7,933 nucleotides of DNA from Enterovirga sp. Lineage in GTDB: Bacteria > Pseudomonadota > Alphaproteobacteria > Rhizobiales > Beijerinckiaceae. Location: positions 1 through 7,933 of the forward strand of contig JAQGJZ010000514.1 in the NCBI GenBank assembly GCA_028290385.1, given 5' to 3'. This document shows, one piece after another, positions 1 through 6,100 of the stretch. The notes beneath the pieces were generated by a model. It ran no database searches. It saw only the letters and a list, made by a program, of their open reading frames with translations, and was not told the origin of the DNA. A program made the position numbers and the translations under genes. Position 1 is the stretch's first letter, and the number at the start of each line of letters is the position of its first letter.

Positions 1-726
1 CATGCCCTCCTTCTGGTCAGCGGTGGCGAACAGGGCGTGGAAAACGCGCCGCTCGAAGCGCACGCCCTCCGCGAGGCCCATCTCGTCGGCCCGGTTGATC
101 GCCTCCTTGGTCATCATGGCGACCGGCATCGACATGGACGCGATCGTCTGGGCCGCCTTCAGGGCCTCGTCCAGGAGCTCGGCAGCCGGCACGACGCGCG
201 ACACGAGCCCGGAGCGCTCCGCCTCCGCCGCATCCATCATGCGGCCGGTGAGGCAGAGGTCCATGGCCTTGGCGCGCCCGACGAGGCGCGTCAGGCGTTG
301 CGTGCCGCCGATGCCCGGGATCACGCCGAGCTTGATCTCCGGCTGGCCGAACTTGGCGGTGTCCGCCGCGATGATGATGTCGCACATCATGGCGAGCTCG
401 CAGCCGCCGCCGAGCGCGAAGCCCGCCACCGCCGCGATGATCGGCTTGCGCCGTTCCGCCACCCGGTCCGCAAGGCGGAAGAGATCGTCCAGATAGGTGC
501 CCGGATAGGTCAGGCTCGACATCTCGGCGATGTCGGCCCCGGCCGCGAAGGCGCGCTCGGACCCGGTCAGGATCGTGCAACCGATCCCGGGATCGGCGTC
601 GAACTCGGTCAGCGCCCCGACGAGTTCGGCAATGAGCGCGGAGTTCAGCGCGTTCATCGCCTTCGGCCGGTTCAGCGTGATGCGCCCGACCCGCCCCTGG
701 CGCTCGACAAGGATGTTTTCACCCAT
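1..726 (-). CDS. Enoyl-CoA hydratase (crotonase family), 3' end cut by window edge
   Basis: This cytoplasmic enzyme should hydrate trans-2-enoyl-CoA to 3-hydroxyacyl-CoA in beta-oxidation or related acyl-CoA pathways. 242 residues are visible from the ATG at 726; the family usually has about 257-260, so only some 15-20 C-terminal residues are missing. The N-terminus has the typical VGRITLNRP strand. The oxyanion-hole region GADIAEM follows. Both catalytic glutamates of true hydratases are in place: Glu110 in [11 protein letters not shown] and Glu130 in FGQPEIKLG, 20 residues apart as in rat mitochondrial hydratase, followed by [10 protein letters not shown] purine-rich GAGGGAA lies about 11 nt before the start, a rather long spacing. 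The gene is divergent from rpoN with a 162-nt gap. In many alphaproteobacteria a hydratase of this type sits beside mutM and rpsT; that context is not visible here. The family is certain, but the physiological substrate cannot be read from the sequence. Confidence 0.95.
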   Translation of the reverse strand, partial: MGENILVERQGRVGRITLNRPKAMNALNSALIAELVGALTEFDADPGIGCTILTGSERAFAAGADIAEMSSLTYPGTYLDDLFRLADRVAERRKPIIAAVAGFALGGGCELAMMCDIIIAADTAKFGQPEIKLGVIPGIGGTQRLTRLVGRAKAMDLCLTGRMMDAAEAERSGLVSRVVPAAELLDEALKAAQTIASMSMPVAMMTKEAINRADEMGLAEGVRFERRVFHALFATADQKEGM

Positions 727-811
727 TTCGCGTGCGTTCCCTCGCATCTGGAACACAGCGCTAATTGAGGCGGGATGGCCCCGCAAGCTCCCGCGCGGCC
801 AGGCAAACCCT

Positions 812-841
812 TTGACGAAACGAGGCTTCCTGAAGTACAGC
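812..841 (+). promoter_or_regulatory. Possible sigma-70-type promoter for rpoN
   Basis: TTGACG at 812-817 matches five of six bases of the -35 consensus. With an 18-nt spacer, TACAGC at 836-841 is a weak -10 (three of six). Transcription would start near 848, about 40 nt before the ATG at 889. That would leave the ATG at 775 outside the transcript and so supports the shorter rpoN start. It is a visual match only. Confidence 0.35.
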
Positions 842-888
842 CAGGGTACAAGCAAAAGACGTGCCGAAACCTGCGCGTGGGGCTCCGC

Positions 889-2403
889 ATGGCGTTGATG
901 CAGCGACTCGAGATGCGCCAGGGCCAATCCCTGGTGATGACGCCGCAGCTTCTGCAGGCGATCAAGCTGCTGCAGCTCTCGCATCTGGATCTCGTCAGCT
1001 ATGTCGAGGCGGAGCTGGAGCGGAACCCGCTGCTCGAGGCCGGCGACGGCGACGCGAGCGGGGACGCCGCCCTGGCCGAAATCGGGCACCCGGCCGCGGC
1101 CGAGACGATCCGGGCCGGCGACATCGATCTTTCGCGCGGCGAGATCGAGCATGATCACGCTCCGCCGCTGGACAACGTCTTCGACGAGCCGGTGGAGACC
1201 CGCTCCGCCGCCGAGCCGCAGGTCGATGCCTTCACGCTGTCGACGCCGGCATGGCAGACCTCCGGCGGCTCCTTTGATGCCGAGGACACGGATTTCGCCG
1301 GGAGGCTCGTCAGCGAGCCGTCCCTGCACGAGCACCTCCTGGCGCAGCTCGACCTTGCGACGGACAACGCCGTCGAGCGGCTGATCGGCCGCCACATCGT
1401 CGATGCCGTCAACGAAGCGGGCTATCTCGCGGAAAGCTGCGATCAGCTCGCGGACAATCTCGGCGTCCCCGTGGCGGATGTGGAGCGCGTTCTCGGCATC
1501 GTGCAGGGCTTCTCGCCGTCCGGCATCGCGGCCCGCAATCTCGCCGAGTGCCTCGCCATCCAGCTGCGCGAGCGCGACCGCTACGATCCAGCGATCGAGG
1601 CCCTGATCGGCCGGCTCGACCTCGTGGCCAAGCGCGACATGGGCGCCTTGCGCCGGATCTGCGGCGTCGACGACGAGGATCTGGCCGACATGCTGGCCGA
1701 GATCCGCCAGCTCGACCCGAAGCCCGGCCGGGCCTTCGGGGGCGGCCCGGTGCAGACGCTCGTGCCGGACGTGTTTGTGCGCGCCGCCCCGGACGGCACG
1801 TGGCTCGTCGAGCTCAACCCCGACACGCTGCCCAAGGTGCTGGTGAACCAAGCCTATCACGCCAAGGTCTCGCGCCAGGCGAAGGGCGAGTCCGAGAAGA
1901 GCTTCATCAGCGAGTGCCTGCAGAACGCGAACTGGCTGACCCGCTCGCTGGAGCAGCGCTCCCGGACGATCCTGAAGGTCGCGAGCGAGATCGTGCGCCA
2001 GCAGGACGGGTTTTTTGCCAGCGGCGTCGCGTATCTGCGCCCCCTCAACCTCAAGACGGTCGCGGACGCGATCGGCATGCACGAATCGACCGTCTCGCGC
2101 GTCACGTCCAACAAGGCGATCGGGACGGCGCGCGGCACCTTCGAGATGAAGTACTTCTTCACCGCCTCCATCCCGAGCGCGTCCGGCGCGGAGGCGCATT
2201 CGTCGGAGGCCGTGCGCCACCGCATTCGCCAGCTCGTCGATGGCGAGAAGCCGGACGACGTCCTGTCGGACGATGCGCTGGTGAAGAAGCTCATGCGCGA
2301 GGGGATCGACATCGCCCGCCGCACGGTCGCCAAGTACCGGGAATCGCTCCGCATACCCTCCTCGGTCGACAGGCGGCGCGAGAAGCGCGTCGGCATGCGC
2401 TGA
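889..2403 (+). CDS. rpoN: RNA polymerase sigma-54 factor RpoN
   Basis: Sigma-54 directs RNA polymerase to -24/-12 promoters that need an AAA+ activator, often for nitrogen, carbon or motility genes. The 504-residue protein is complete. Region I (about 1-50) is the activator-interacting domain, with [18 protein letters not shown] and ERNPLLE. An acidic, poorly conserved linker (about 51-145) follows. The core-binding domain carries [20 protein letters not shown] (208-227). A helix-turn-helix lies at about 386-409 ([20 protein letters not shown]). The RpoN box [10 protein letters not shown] is perfect at 476-485 (bases 2314-2343). I chose the ATG at 889 because family members begin MAL.. just before the glutamine-rich region I. 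The frame is open back to an ATG at 775, but those 38 extra residues look non-homologous and include the putative promoter. The usual neighbours lptB (upstream) and hpf/ptsN (downstream) are absent, so this may be a second or relocated copy. Confidence 0.97.
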   Translation: MALMQRLEMRQGQSLVMTPQLLQAIKLLQLSHLDLVSYVEAELERNPLLEAGDGDASGDAALAEIGHPAAAETIRAGDIDLSRGEIEHDHAPPLDNVFDEPVETRSAAEPQVDAFTLSTPAWQTSGGSFDAEDTDFAGRLVSEPSLHEHLLAQLDLATDNAVERLIGRHIVDAVNEAGYLAESCDQLADNLGVPVADVERVLGIVQGFSPSGIAARNLAECLAIQLRERDRYDPAIEALIGRLDLVAKRDMGALRRICGVDDEDLADMLAEIRQLDPKPGRAFGGGPVQTLVPDVFVRAAPDGTWLVELNPDTLPKVLVNQAYHAKVSRQAKGESEKSFISECLQNANWLTRSLEQRSRTILKVASEIVRQQDGFFASGVAYLRPLNLKTVADAIGMHESTVSRVTSNKAIGTARGTFEMKYFFTASIPSASGAEAHSSEAVRHRIRQLVDGEKPDDVLSDDALVKKLMREGIDIARRTVAKYRESLRIPSSVDRRREKRVGMR

Positions 2404-2486
2404 CGCGTCCTTCGCTGGGAGCGGAACCTGCCGCTATCCAGCCCGATTGAGGGCGCACATCCCCAGCTTCGAGGAGAGAACGCTCT

Positions 2487-2879
2487 ATGAGAACCATTGC
2501 CCTTGCGTTTGCGGGTGCGCTCGTTGCCGGCCAGGCCCTGGCCCAGCCGGCCCCGCCCGCAACCCCGCCCGTGTCTCCCCCGCCCGGGGCGCCTTCGGCC
2601 GACAACCCGACCCCGCCTCCGCCGCCGCGTGATGGCCGCCCCGGCCGTGGGGCTTTCATCAAAATGCAGGCGCCCGGCGGGGCGGAGATCTCGGTGCGCT
2701 GCGCCGATGGCGACTCGACCCGCGCCTGTGCGGATATCGTCGTGCAGCTCCTGGAGCGCACGCGCAGCAGCTCCGGCGAGCGCCGGCGCGACTGGAGCGA
2801 TCGTGGCGGCGATATGGGCAGCTATCGGGGTGGCGGCGAGCACCGCGGCGACCGCGACCGCGACCGCGACAACGATTGA
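2487..2879 (+). CDS. Small exported proline-rich protein with Arg-Asp tail, function unknown
   Basis: I do not recognise a named family. The 130-residue product begins with a clear Sec signal peptide (MRTIALAFAGALVAGQALA), with probable cleavage after ALA at residue 19, so the mature protein should be periplasmic or secreted. Residues 20-47 are a disordered proline-rich stretch ending in a run of prolines. Residues about 55-92 look like the only folded part: GAFIKMQAPGGAEISVRCADGD, with C72 and C81 in a CADG(x4)ACAD arrangement that could form a disulphide, followed by a short amphipathic helix VVQLLERT. The tail (93-130) is rich in Arg, Gly and Asp and ends in RDRDRD, encoded by a hexanucleotide repeat. 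A good ribosome binding site (GAGGAGAG) lies 9 nt before the ATG. The gene starts 83 nt after rpoN and could be cotranscribed with it. It converges on the SET gene. Real expression is likely, given the signal peptide and binding site; no function can be assigned. Confidence 0.72.
   Translation: MRTIALAFAGALVAGQALAQPAPPATPPVSPPPGAPSADNPTPPPPPRDGRPGRGAFIKMQAPGGAEISVRCADGDSTRACADIVVQLLERTRSSSGERRRDWSDRGGDMGSYRGGGEHRGDRDRDRDND
2848..2870 (+). repeat. Hexanucleotide tandem repeat GCGACC, about 3.8 copies
   Basis: Four consecutive GCGACC units (the last one base short) encode the RDRDRD tail of the exported protein. Such a repeat is a likely site for slippage and length variation between strains. 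Gain or loss of whole units would keep the frame. Confidence 0.9.
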
Positions 2880-2890
2880 GCGCCCGAAGC

Positions 2891-2916
2891 GGCCGGCCGC
2901 CGCGGGCGCGCCGGCC
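2891..2916. terminator. GC-rich dyad between convergent genes, possible shared terminator
   Basis: GGCCGGC (2891-2897) pairs perfectly with GCCGGCC (2910-2916) around a 12-nt GC-rich loop. It lies between the stop codon of the exported protein and the stop codon of the oppositely directed SET gene, where a bidirectional terminator is expected. No T-run follows on either strand, so it is not a classical intrinsic terminator. Confidence 0.4.
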
Positions 2917-3351
2917 TCACATCGGATCCGGCGTGAACCACAGCGTCATCTGGTAATCGATCGTCAGCTCCTCGCCCGCCTGGATGTCCCGGCGGGCGAG
3001 AAGGTCGATCGCGAGTTCGTCGATGTGGCGGACGAAGTCGCAGTTCGGCGAGTAGGAGTGGTTGAGCAGGCTCGTGAAGCCGAGCGCGATCGCGGAGCGG
3101 CCCTCGTGCGTGTAGAGGTCCTCCTCGACGGTTCCGTGCTCCCACATGAAGACGTAGGTAAACACGATGGTCTCGTCGACGACGGCGCGGTCGCGGGCTG
3201 GGATCACCAGCACGGGCGAGCGCTCGATGAGCGATCCGGCCGGGATGTCGATCTCGGCCACGACGCCGCGGCCCCGCTGTCCCATGGTGGAAATCCGGAG
3301 CGGCACGCGCTGGCTGGACCGGACCCCGAAGCTCTCGAAAGGCGCGTTCAT
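2917..3351 (-). CDS. Small SET-domain protein, probable protein-lysine methyltransferase
   Basis: SET-domain proteins transfer a methyl group from S-adenosylmethionine to a lysine side chain. The 144-residue product is almost only the SET fold. RGRGVVAEIDIPAGSLIE (26-43) matches the N-terminal strands (G-RG-V-A..I..G..I). LNHSYSPNC (96-104) is the NHS..PNC motif that binds the cofactor, and the knot is completed by AGEELTIDY (125-133) with the conserved tyrosine. There is no post-SET cysteine cluster and no pre-SET domain, as is common in short bacterial members. Start: ATG at 3351, with only a weak AGG upstream. It lies 137 nt downstream of the PurD-like gene on the same strand and may share its transcript. 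The target protein is unknown. Family assignment is firm; enzymatic activity is inferred from intact motifs. Confidence 0.93.
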   Translation of the reverse strand: MNAPFESFGVRSSQRVPLRISTMGQRGRGVVAEIDIPAGSLIERSPVLVIPARDRAVVDETIVFTYVFMWEHGTVEEDLYTHEGRSAIALGFTSLLNHSYSPNCDFVRHIDELAIDLLARRDIQAGEELTIDYQMTLWFTPDPM

Positions 3352-3370
3352 TCTGGCTCGACCTGCTGGA

Positions 3371-3451
3371 GGCCCGGCGGGACTGCCGGGCTGAGACGAC
3401 GGCGCCGACCGAGGCTGTCGGGCACCGGGCCAGAAGCGCGCCGGCCCGACA
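3371..3451. other. Intercistronic region with two inverted repeats
   Basis: Between the PurD-like stop and the SET start lie two dyads. TGTCGGGC (3416-3423) pairs with GCCCGACA (3444-3451) around a 20-nt loop, and GGCCCGGC (3371-3378) pairs with GCCGGGCT (3385-3392) around a 6-nt loop, the latter with one G-T wobble. Neither is followed by a T-run on the minus strand. They could attenuate transcription or protect mRNA ends between the two genes. Confidence 0.4.
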
Positions 3452-3488
3452 AACGGACAGGCGAGCTTCGGTTCCCTTCAGGCGTGCA

Positions 3489-4808
3489 TCACGGGGACGC
3501 AGAGGGGCCGAGCAGGCCGAGCGCCTCCACCCGCGCGAGATCGCCCGCGATCAGTTTGTCCCCGATGTCGCGGCGGAAGCGCAGGTCCGGGACGAGCACC
3601 CGGTCGGCCAGCGCATAGGCGCTCGTCCGGGCCGCCGCGATGGTCGCACCCGTGCCGGTCACGACGGCGGTCCAGCCATAGATGCCGCTGGTCACCAGCG
3701 ACCCGGACGAATCCTGCCCGATCTCGCCGGGGTGGAGGTTCAGCCGGTCCTCCGCCGTGAGTTCGCCCTCGAACAGCACCGGCAGCCCGACCGGCGCCTC
3801 CACCTCGCGCCGCGTGTAGGGGAAGGGGGGCGTCGTCAGAACGATGCCGACCGCAAAGCCCGGCCGTGTCCGGAACGGCGCGCCCGAGCGCGACACCATG
3901 GCGCGGAACAGCTCGGCCCAGGACGTGTCCTGGAGCGGATCGAGGATCGCGAAGCCCGGGTAGCCAAACCGGCAGGTGAACTCGAGCGGCCAGATGCCGG
4001 CCGCGTTCACGATGGTGTTGATGTTGATGTAGCCGAGATAGCCGTTCTGGCGGAGCAGCGGGGCCATGCGGGCGAGCGTGCGTTCAAAGAAGAGGCCCGT
4101 CCGCTCATAGGTGACGACCGTGCCCATCTCGCCGGTCAGCTCGCCCATGTCGCCCGGGAAGAAGCGCTTGTGCTCCCAGTCCAGGCAGGCGGGCTCGAGA
4201 AAGCGCTCGCCGTCGAAATAGGCGCCAACGCCCATCTCCACGCCCTCGAGATGCTCCATCAGGATGAACCGCGCCGGCTTGTCCCGGCCCAGCAGCCGGG
4301 CCCGCACCATCGCGGCGACATCCCGCCCGTCCGCGAGCCGGCCGACATAGTTGTCGGAGGCGCCAAAACCCTCGCCCGAGAACTTGAGCACATAGCGGCC
4401 GGGGCGCTCCGCCAGGAACGCGAGGGCGGGCTCCGGCGCGGCGAACTCCCAGACGCCCGCGACCTTCAGGCCGATTCCGGCCAGCACCTCCTGGGCGAAA
4501 GCCCGGTCCTTCTCCAGCTTGTCGCCGAAGGCCGAGCCGCCGATCACGTTGAAGCCTTGGGCGCGCAGGTCGTCCTGCACGGCTCCGCGGCCCTTCGCGA
4601 CATTCTCGAAAAGGATGATTCCGTCCTGGCCCGCCGCCCGGATCCACGCCAGTTCGGCCTGCCAGTCATCGGTCCGGTCGACGATGCCGGCCATGGTTCC
4701 GTGCGCGAGCGGCTCGCCGACGAACACGCGGACCTCGTGCCCGTCCTCGACCAGCCGCCCGTAAAGCGCGCCGAGATCGCAGGTGTCGCCGATGCCGAGG
4801 AACCGCAT
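3489..4808 (-). CDS. PurD-like ATP-grasp ligase (divergent phosphoribosylamine-glycine ligase homologue)
   Basis: The 439-residue product has the length and domain order of PurD (usually about 425-430). An N-terminal Rossmann-like domain (1-100) opens MRFLGIGDTCDLGALYGRL. An ATP-grasp domain (about 100-310) carries RYVLKFSGEGFGASDNYVG (nucleotide loop), FILMEHLEGVEMGVGAYFDG and WPLEFTCRFGYPG. A C-terminal domain holds FAVGIVLTTPPFP and FRRDIGDKLI, like the PurD C-terminus. It is not a standard PurD. The N-terminal GGREHA signature is missing. The TGGMG motif reads TGEMG. In the metal-binding LEFNxRFGDPE motif the Asn is Thr278 and the acidic DPE is YPG; Glu276 is kept. It probably still joins a carboxylate and an amine using ATP, but on another substrate. 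I chose the ATG at 4808; the frame is open to a TTG at 4880, and no strong ribosome binding site decides. A SET methyltransferase follows downstream. Confidence 0.88.
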   Translation of the reverse strand: MRFLGIGDTCDLGALYGRLVEDGHEVRVFVGEPLAHGTMAGIVDRTDDWQAELAWIRAAGQDGIILFENVAKGRGAVQDDLRAQGFNVIGGSAFGDKLEKDRAFAQEVLAGIGLKVAGVWEFAAPEPALAFLAERPGRYVLKFSGEGFGASDNYVGRLADGRDVAAMVRARLLGRDKPARFILMEHLEGVEMGVGAYFDGERFLEPACLDWEHKRFFPGDMGELTGEMGTVVTYERTGLFFERTLARMAPLLRQNGYLGYININTIVNAAGIWPLEFTCRFGYPGFAILDPLQDTSWAELFRAMVSRSGAPFRTRPGFAVGIVLTTPPFPYTRREVEAPVGLPVLFEGELTAEDRLNLHPGEIGQDSSGSLVTSGIYGWTAVVTGTGATIAAARTSAYALADRVLVPDLRFRRDIGDKLIAGDLARVEALGLLGPSASP

Positions 4809-4893
4809 GGGGGCCGCAGTGACAGGCGAGGCGCCGGAGCACAATCCGCCGAACGGATCGGTCGCGGGGTCCGGCCTCAACTTCGCGTGAGAA

Positions 4894-4937
4894 CGCCCGC
4901 AAGGGCCCGCAGACCGCGCGGTCCGGGCTGCCGGGCG
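4894..4937. promoter_or_regulatory. Nested GC-rich dyad around palindrome GACCGCGCGGTC
   Basis: A perfect 12-bp palindrome, GACCGCGCGGTC (4912-4923), is flanked by CCCG (4906-4909) and CGGG (4924-4927), and further out by CGCCCG (4894-4899) and CGGGCG (4932-4937). It lies about 90-130 nt before the chosen start of the PurD-like gene. It could be an operator for a dimeric regulator or fold in the mRNA leader. In DNA this GC-rich, short palindromes also arise by chance. Confidence 0.3.
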
Positions 4938-5102
4938 CCCGAGTTCGGCGGGGACCAGGGACGGCCGCGATGCGGGCTATCGGTGGTGCAGCGCCCTGTC
5001 AGGTGCCCGCCTTGCGCCGCCAAGCGCGGGCAGCGACCAACCGGCCGCGACGCAACTCGGTGATCATCAACGAACGTAGGAAAGCTTTTTCGGCGGGCCT
5101 GC

Positions 5103-5124
5103 TCGCGGGACGGTTGTCCCGCGG
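5103..5124. terminator. Hairpin downstream of the csp-rpsU block
   Basis: CGCGGGAC (5104-5111) pairs perfectly with GTCCCGCG (5116-5123) around a GGTT loop, with an extra T-G pair at the base. It begins 10 nt past the stop codon of the 102-aa gene on the minus strand, where transcription of the block should end. No T-run follows on that strand, so it may work with Rho or as an mRNA 3' stabiliser. Confidence 0.42.
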
Positions 5125-5134
5125 AGCCGGGGGC

Positions 5135-5443
5135 TCAGCGGGAACCGGGCCGCAAGGTGCCGGAATGGGTCGCCCATTCGGCCGCGACGAGCGCCGCAGC
5201 GCCGGCCGCTCCGTTTTCAGCGAGCGCGGCCAGAATGCGCTTCTGCTTGGGCGTTTGATGCTGCGCCAGCTTTGCCCTGACGATCTCGAGAGAGATCGCG
5301 ATGCCGCGCTCCATCTCCGGATTCGTGATGCCGCGGAAGCGGGCAATCACGTCCGCGGCCAGGGCATCGAGGTCAGACCAGGCGGAATCAGGAAGTTCCG
5401 CCAGGTAGATCGCGACCGGGAGTGAGGGATCCGTCACGCCCAT
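5135..5443 (-). CDS. Hypothetical protein of 102 residues, last gene of the csp-rpsU block
   Basis: I do not recognise a family. The product is predicted to be soluble and largely helical. Residues 1-65 look globular (ELPDSAWSDLDALAADVIARF, then PEMERGIAISLEIVRAKLAQ). A charged QHQTPKQKRI segment follows, then an alanine-rich helix (about 71-90) and a short flexible end. There is no signal peptide, membrane segment or cysteine. It starts at the ATG at 5443, 10 nt after the rpsU stop codon, so cotranscription with rpsU is very likely. There is no good ribosome binding site in that gap, so translation may be coupled to rpsU. The frame continues upstream to an ATG at 5497 inside rpsU, but those residues read like an out-of-frame shadow of rpsU. 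The gene partner suggests, but does not show, a role in translation or cold adaptation. Confidence 0.65.
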   Translation of the reverse strand: MGVTDPSLPVAIYLAELPDSAWSDLDALAADVIARFRGITNPEMERGIAISLEIVRAKLAQHQTPKQKRILAALAENGAAGAAALVAAEWATHSGTLRPGSR

Positions 5444-5453
5444 GCCGCCAAGG

Positions 5454-5747
5454 TCAGGACGAGGCGGTCTGGGCTGTGGCGCTAGGCAGGGGAGCATGAG
5501 CCGGCCGGCGGCGCGCGTCGAACTGGCGCGGCTTCGGCTTGGGCAGGAGACCCTCGCGCTGAGCCTGCTTGCGGGCGAGCTTCCGGGCCCGACGGATCGC
5601 CTCGCCGCGCTCGCGCGCCTTGCGCTCGGACGGCTTCTCGAAGGCTTTGCGCTTCTTCAGCTCACGGAAGATGCCTTCACGCTGCATCTTCTTCTTGAGG
5701 ACGCGAAGAGCTTGATCGACGTTGTTGTCGCGAACCAGGACCTGCAA
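5454..5747 (-). CDS. rpsU: 30S ribosomal protein S21, TTG start, extended C-terminus
   Basis: S21 is a small basic protein on the platform of the 30S subunit, near the 3' end of 16S rRNA, that helps base-pairing during translation initiation. Residues 1-70 are classical alphaproteobacterial S21: [40 protein letters not shown], then [14 protein letters not shown]. The product has 97 residues against about 71 in E. coli. The extra C-terminal part ([20 protein letters not shown] and beyond) is rich in Pro, Ala, Arg and Ser and probably disordered. The start codon is TTG: homologues begin MQVLVRDN, the frame has no ATG nearby upstream, and AAGGGAG (5753-5759) sits 5 nt before it. The AAGGG of this site can pair with CCCTT, which includes the first two bases of the TTG codon. 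An additional dyad, GCGCC/GGCGC (5762-5776), lies just upstream. It follows the 68-aa gene by 85 nt. Confidence 0.95.
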   Translation of the reverse strand: MQVLVRDNNVDQALRVLKKKMQREGIFRELKKRKAFEKPSERKARERGEAIRRARKLARKQAQREGLLPKPKPRQFDARRRPAHAPLPSATAQTASS

Positions 5748-5759
5748 GGGATCTCCCTT
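5746..5759 (-). promoter_or_regulatory. Hairpin covering the rpsU ribosome binding site and start codon
   Basis: On the mRNA strand AAGGG (part of the Shine-Dalgarno sequence) is followed by the loop AGAT and then CCCTT, whose last two bases begin the TTG start codon. The 5-bp stem would hide both signals. It is small, so its stability in vivo is uncertain, but its position could tune rpsU translation by temperature or by S21 itself. Confidence 0.4.
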
Positions 5760-5832
5760 CAGCGCCGGCTTGGCGCGTCGAGTGGATGTGGCCGGAGCGG
5801 ATGCTGCCAGCCTGGATGAATCAGGACCGAGA

Positions 5833-6039
5833 TCAGTCCTGGGCGTCGTCGAGGGTCGGCTCGGCCTTGTCGGCCGCGGGCTCGTCCTCGGATGTTTTTG
5901 CTGCCGGGCGGGGTGAAAAGCGCTTGCCGCGCGTGATCACGGTCGCCTTCGGCATTTCCTTGTCGGACAGGTGCCCGGTGGCCTTTTCGATCGTCTCGGC
6001 GAGGGTCCGGCCCGTCGCGTTGCCTAGAAATCTGGCCAT
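5833..6039 (-). CDS. Hypothetical protein of 68 residues between csp and rpsU
   Basis: I do not recognise a named family. Residues 1-41 look ordered and moderately basic ([20 protein letters not shown], then [19 protein letters not shown]). Residues 42-68 are acidic and low in complexity ([20 protein letters not shown]) and probably disordered. There is no signal peptide, membrane segment or cysteine. The ATG at 6039 has a ribosome binding site (GGAG at 6046-6049) 6 nt upstream, placed in the loop of a small hairpin. The gene lies 61 nt after csp and 85 nt before rpsU on the same strand, which argues for a shared transcript. A role linked to cold adaptation or the ribosome is plausible from context only. 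The good binding site, the clear start and the position between two real genes support it as a gene. Confidence 0.75.
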   Translation of the reverse strand: MARFLGNATGRTLAETIEKATGHLSDKEMPKATVITRGKRFSPRPAAKTSEDEPAADKAEPTLDDAQD

Positions 6040-6040
6040 C

Positions 6041-6055
6041 TCGAACTCCGTTCGA
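6041..6055 (-). promoter_or_regulatory. Hairpin presenting the ribosome binding site of the 68-aa gene in its loop
   Basis: TCGAAC (6041-6046) pairs perfectly with GTTCGA (6050-6055). On the mRNA strand the 3-nt loop is GGA, and together with the next G it forms the Shine-Dalgarno GGAG of the 68-aa gene. The hairpin ends one base before the start codon. Melting or protein binding could control access. Confidence 0.4.
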
Positions 6056-6065
6056 CGAATCGGGA

Positions 6066-6090
6066 CGGGAGGAAGCAAAGCTTCCTCCCG
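6066..6090 (-). terminator. Strong 11-bp hairpin between csp and the 68-aa gene
   Basis: CGGGAGGAAGC (6066-6076) and GCTTCCTCCCG (6080-6090) are perfectly complementary around a 3-nt loop (AAA as written, TTT on the mRNA strand). It begins 10 nt after the csp stop codon. Only TCCCG follows on the mRNA strand, with no T-run, so it more likely acts as a partial terminator or as a 3' stabiliser that raises csp mRNA over the downstream genes. Confidence 0.5.
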
Positions 6091-6100
6091 GGAGGCGAGA

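Larger units (their letters stand above)
4809..5134. other. 326-nt intergenic region without a convincing gene
   Basis: This stretch separates the leftward 102-aa gene from the leftward PurD-like gene. I see no ORF with a start, binding site and coding character, and no tRNA. It contains two dyads (listed separately). The promoter of the PurD-like gene is expected here, but no clear -35/-10 pair stands out. Confidence 0.6.

Noticed and set aside
775..888. An upstream ATG at 775 giving rpoN 38 extra residues
   Set aside because: The extra residues are unlike sigma-54 N-termini and overlap the putative promoter; homologues begin at the MAL.. residue encoded at 889.
1857..2843. 328-codon minus-strand ORF opposite the end of rpoN and the exported-protein gene
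   Set aside because: It is antisense to the conserved rpoN DNA-binding domain, with Arg/Gly-rich low-complexity sequence and no domain.
2497..3618. Long plus-strand ORF spanning the exported-protein gene and the SET gene
   Set aside because: It is a shadow of real genes in a high-GC sequence; its residues are low-complexity Arg/Ala/Pro and it crosses a convergent gene boundary.
4809..4880. A TTG at 4880 that would add 24 residues to the PurD-like protein
   Set aside because: The added residues do not resemble the PurD N-terminus, while the ATG at 4808 begins exactly at the first Rossmann strand. The evidence is moderate because neither start has a good binding site.
3732..5063. 443-codon plus-strand ORF opposite the PurD-like gene
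   Set aside because: It is the antisense shadow of a well-supported ATP-grasp gene and shows no recognisable domain.
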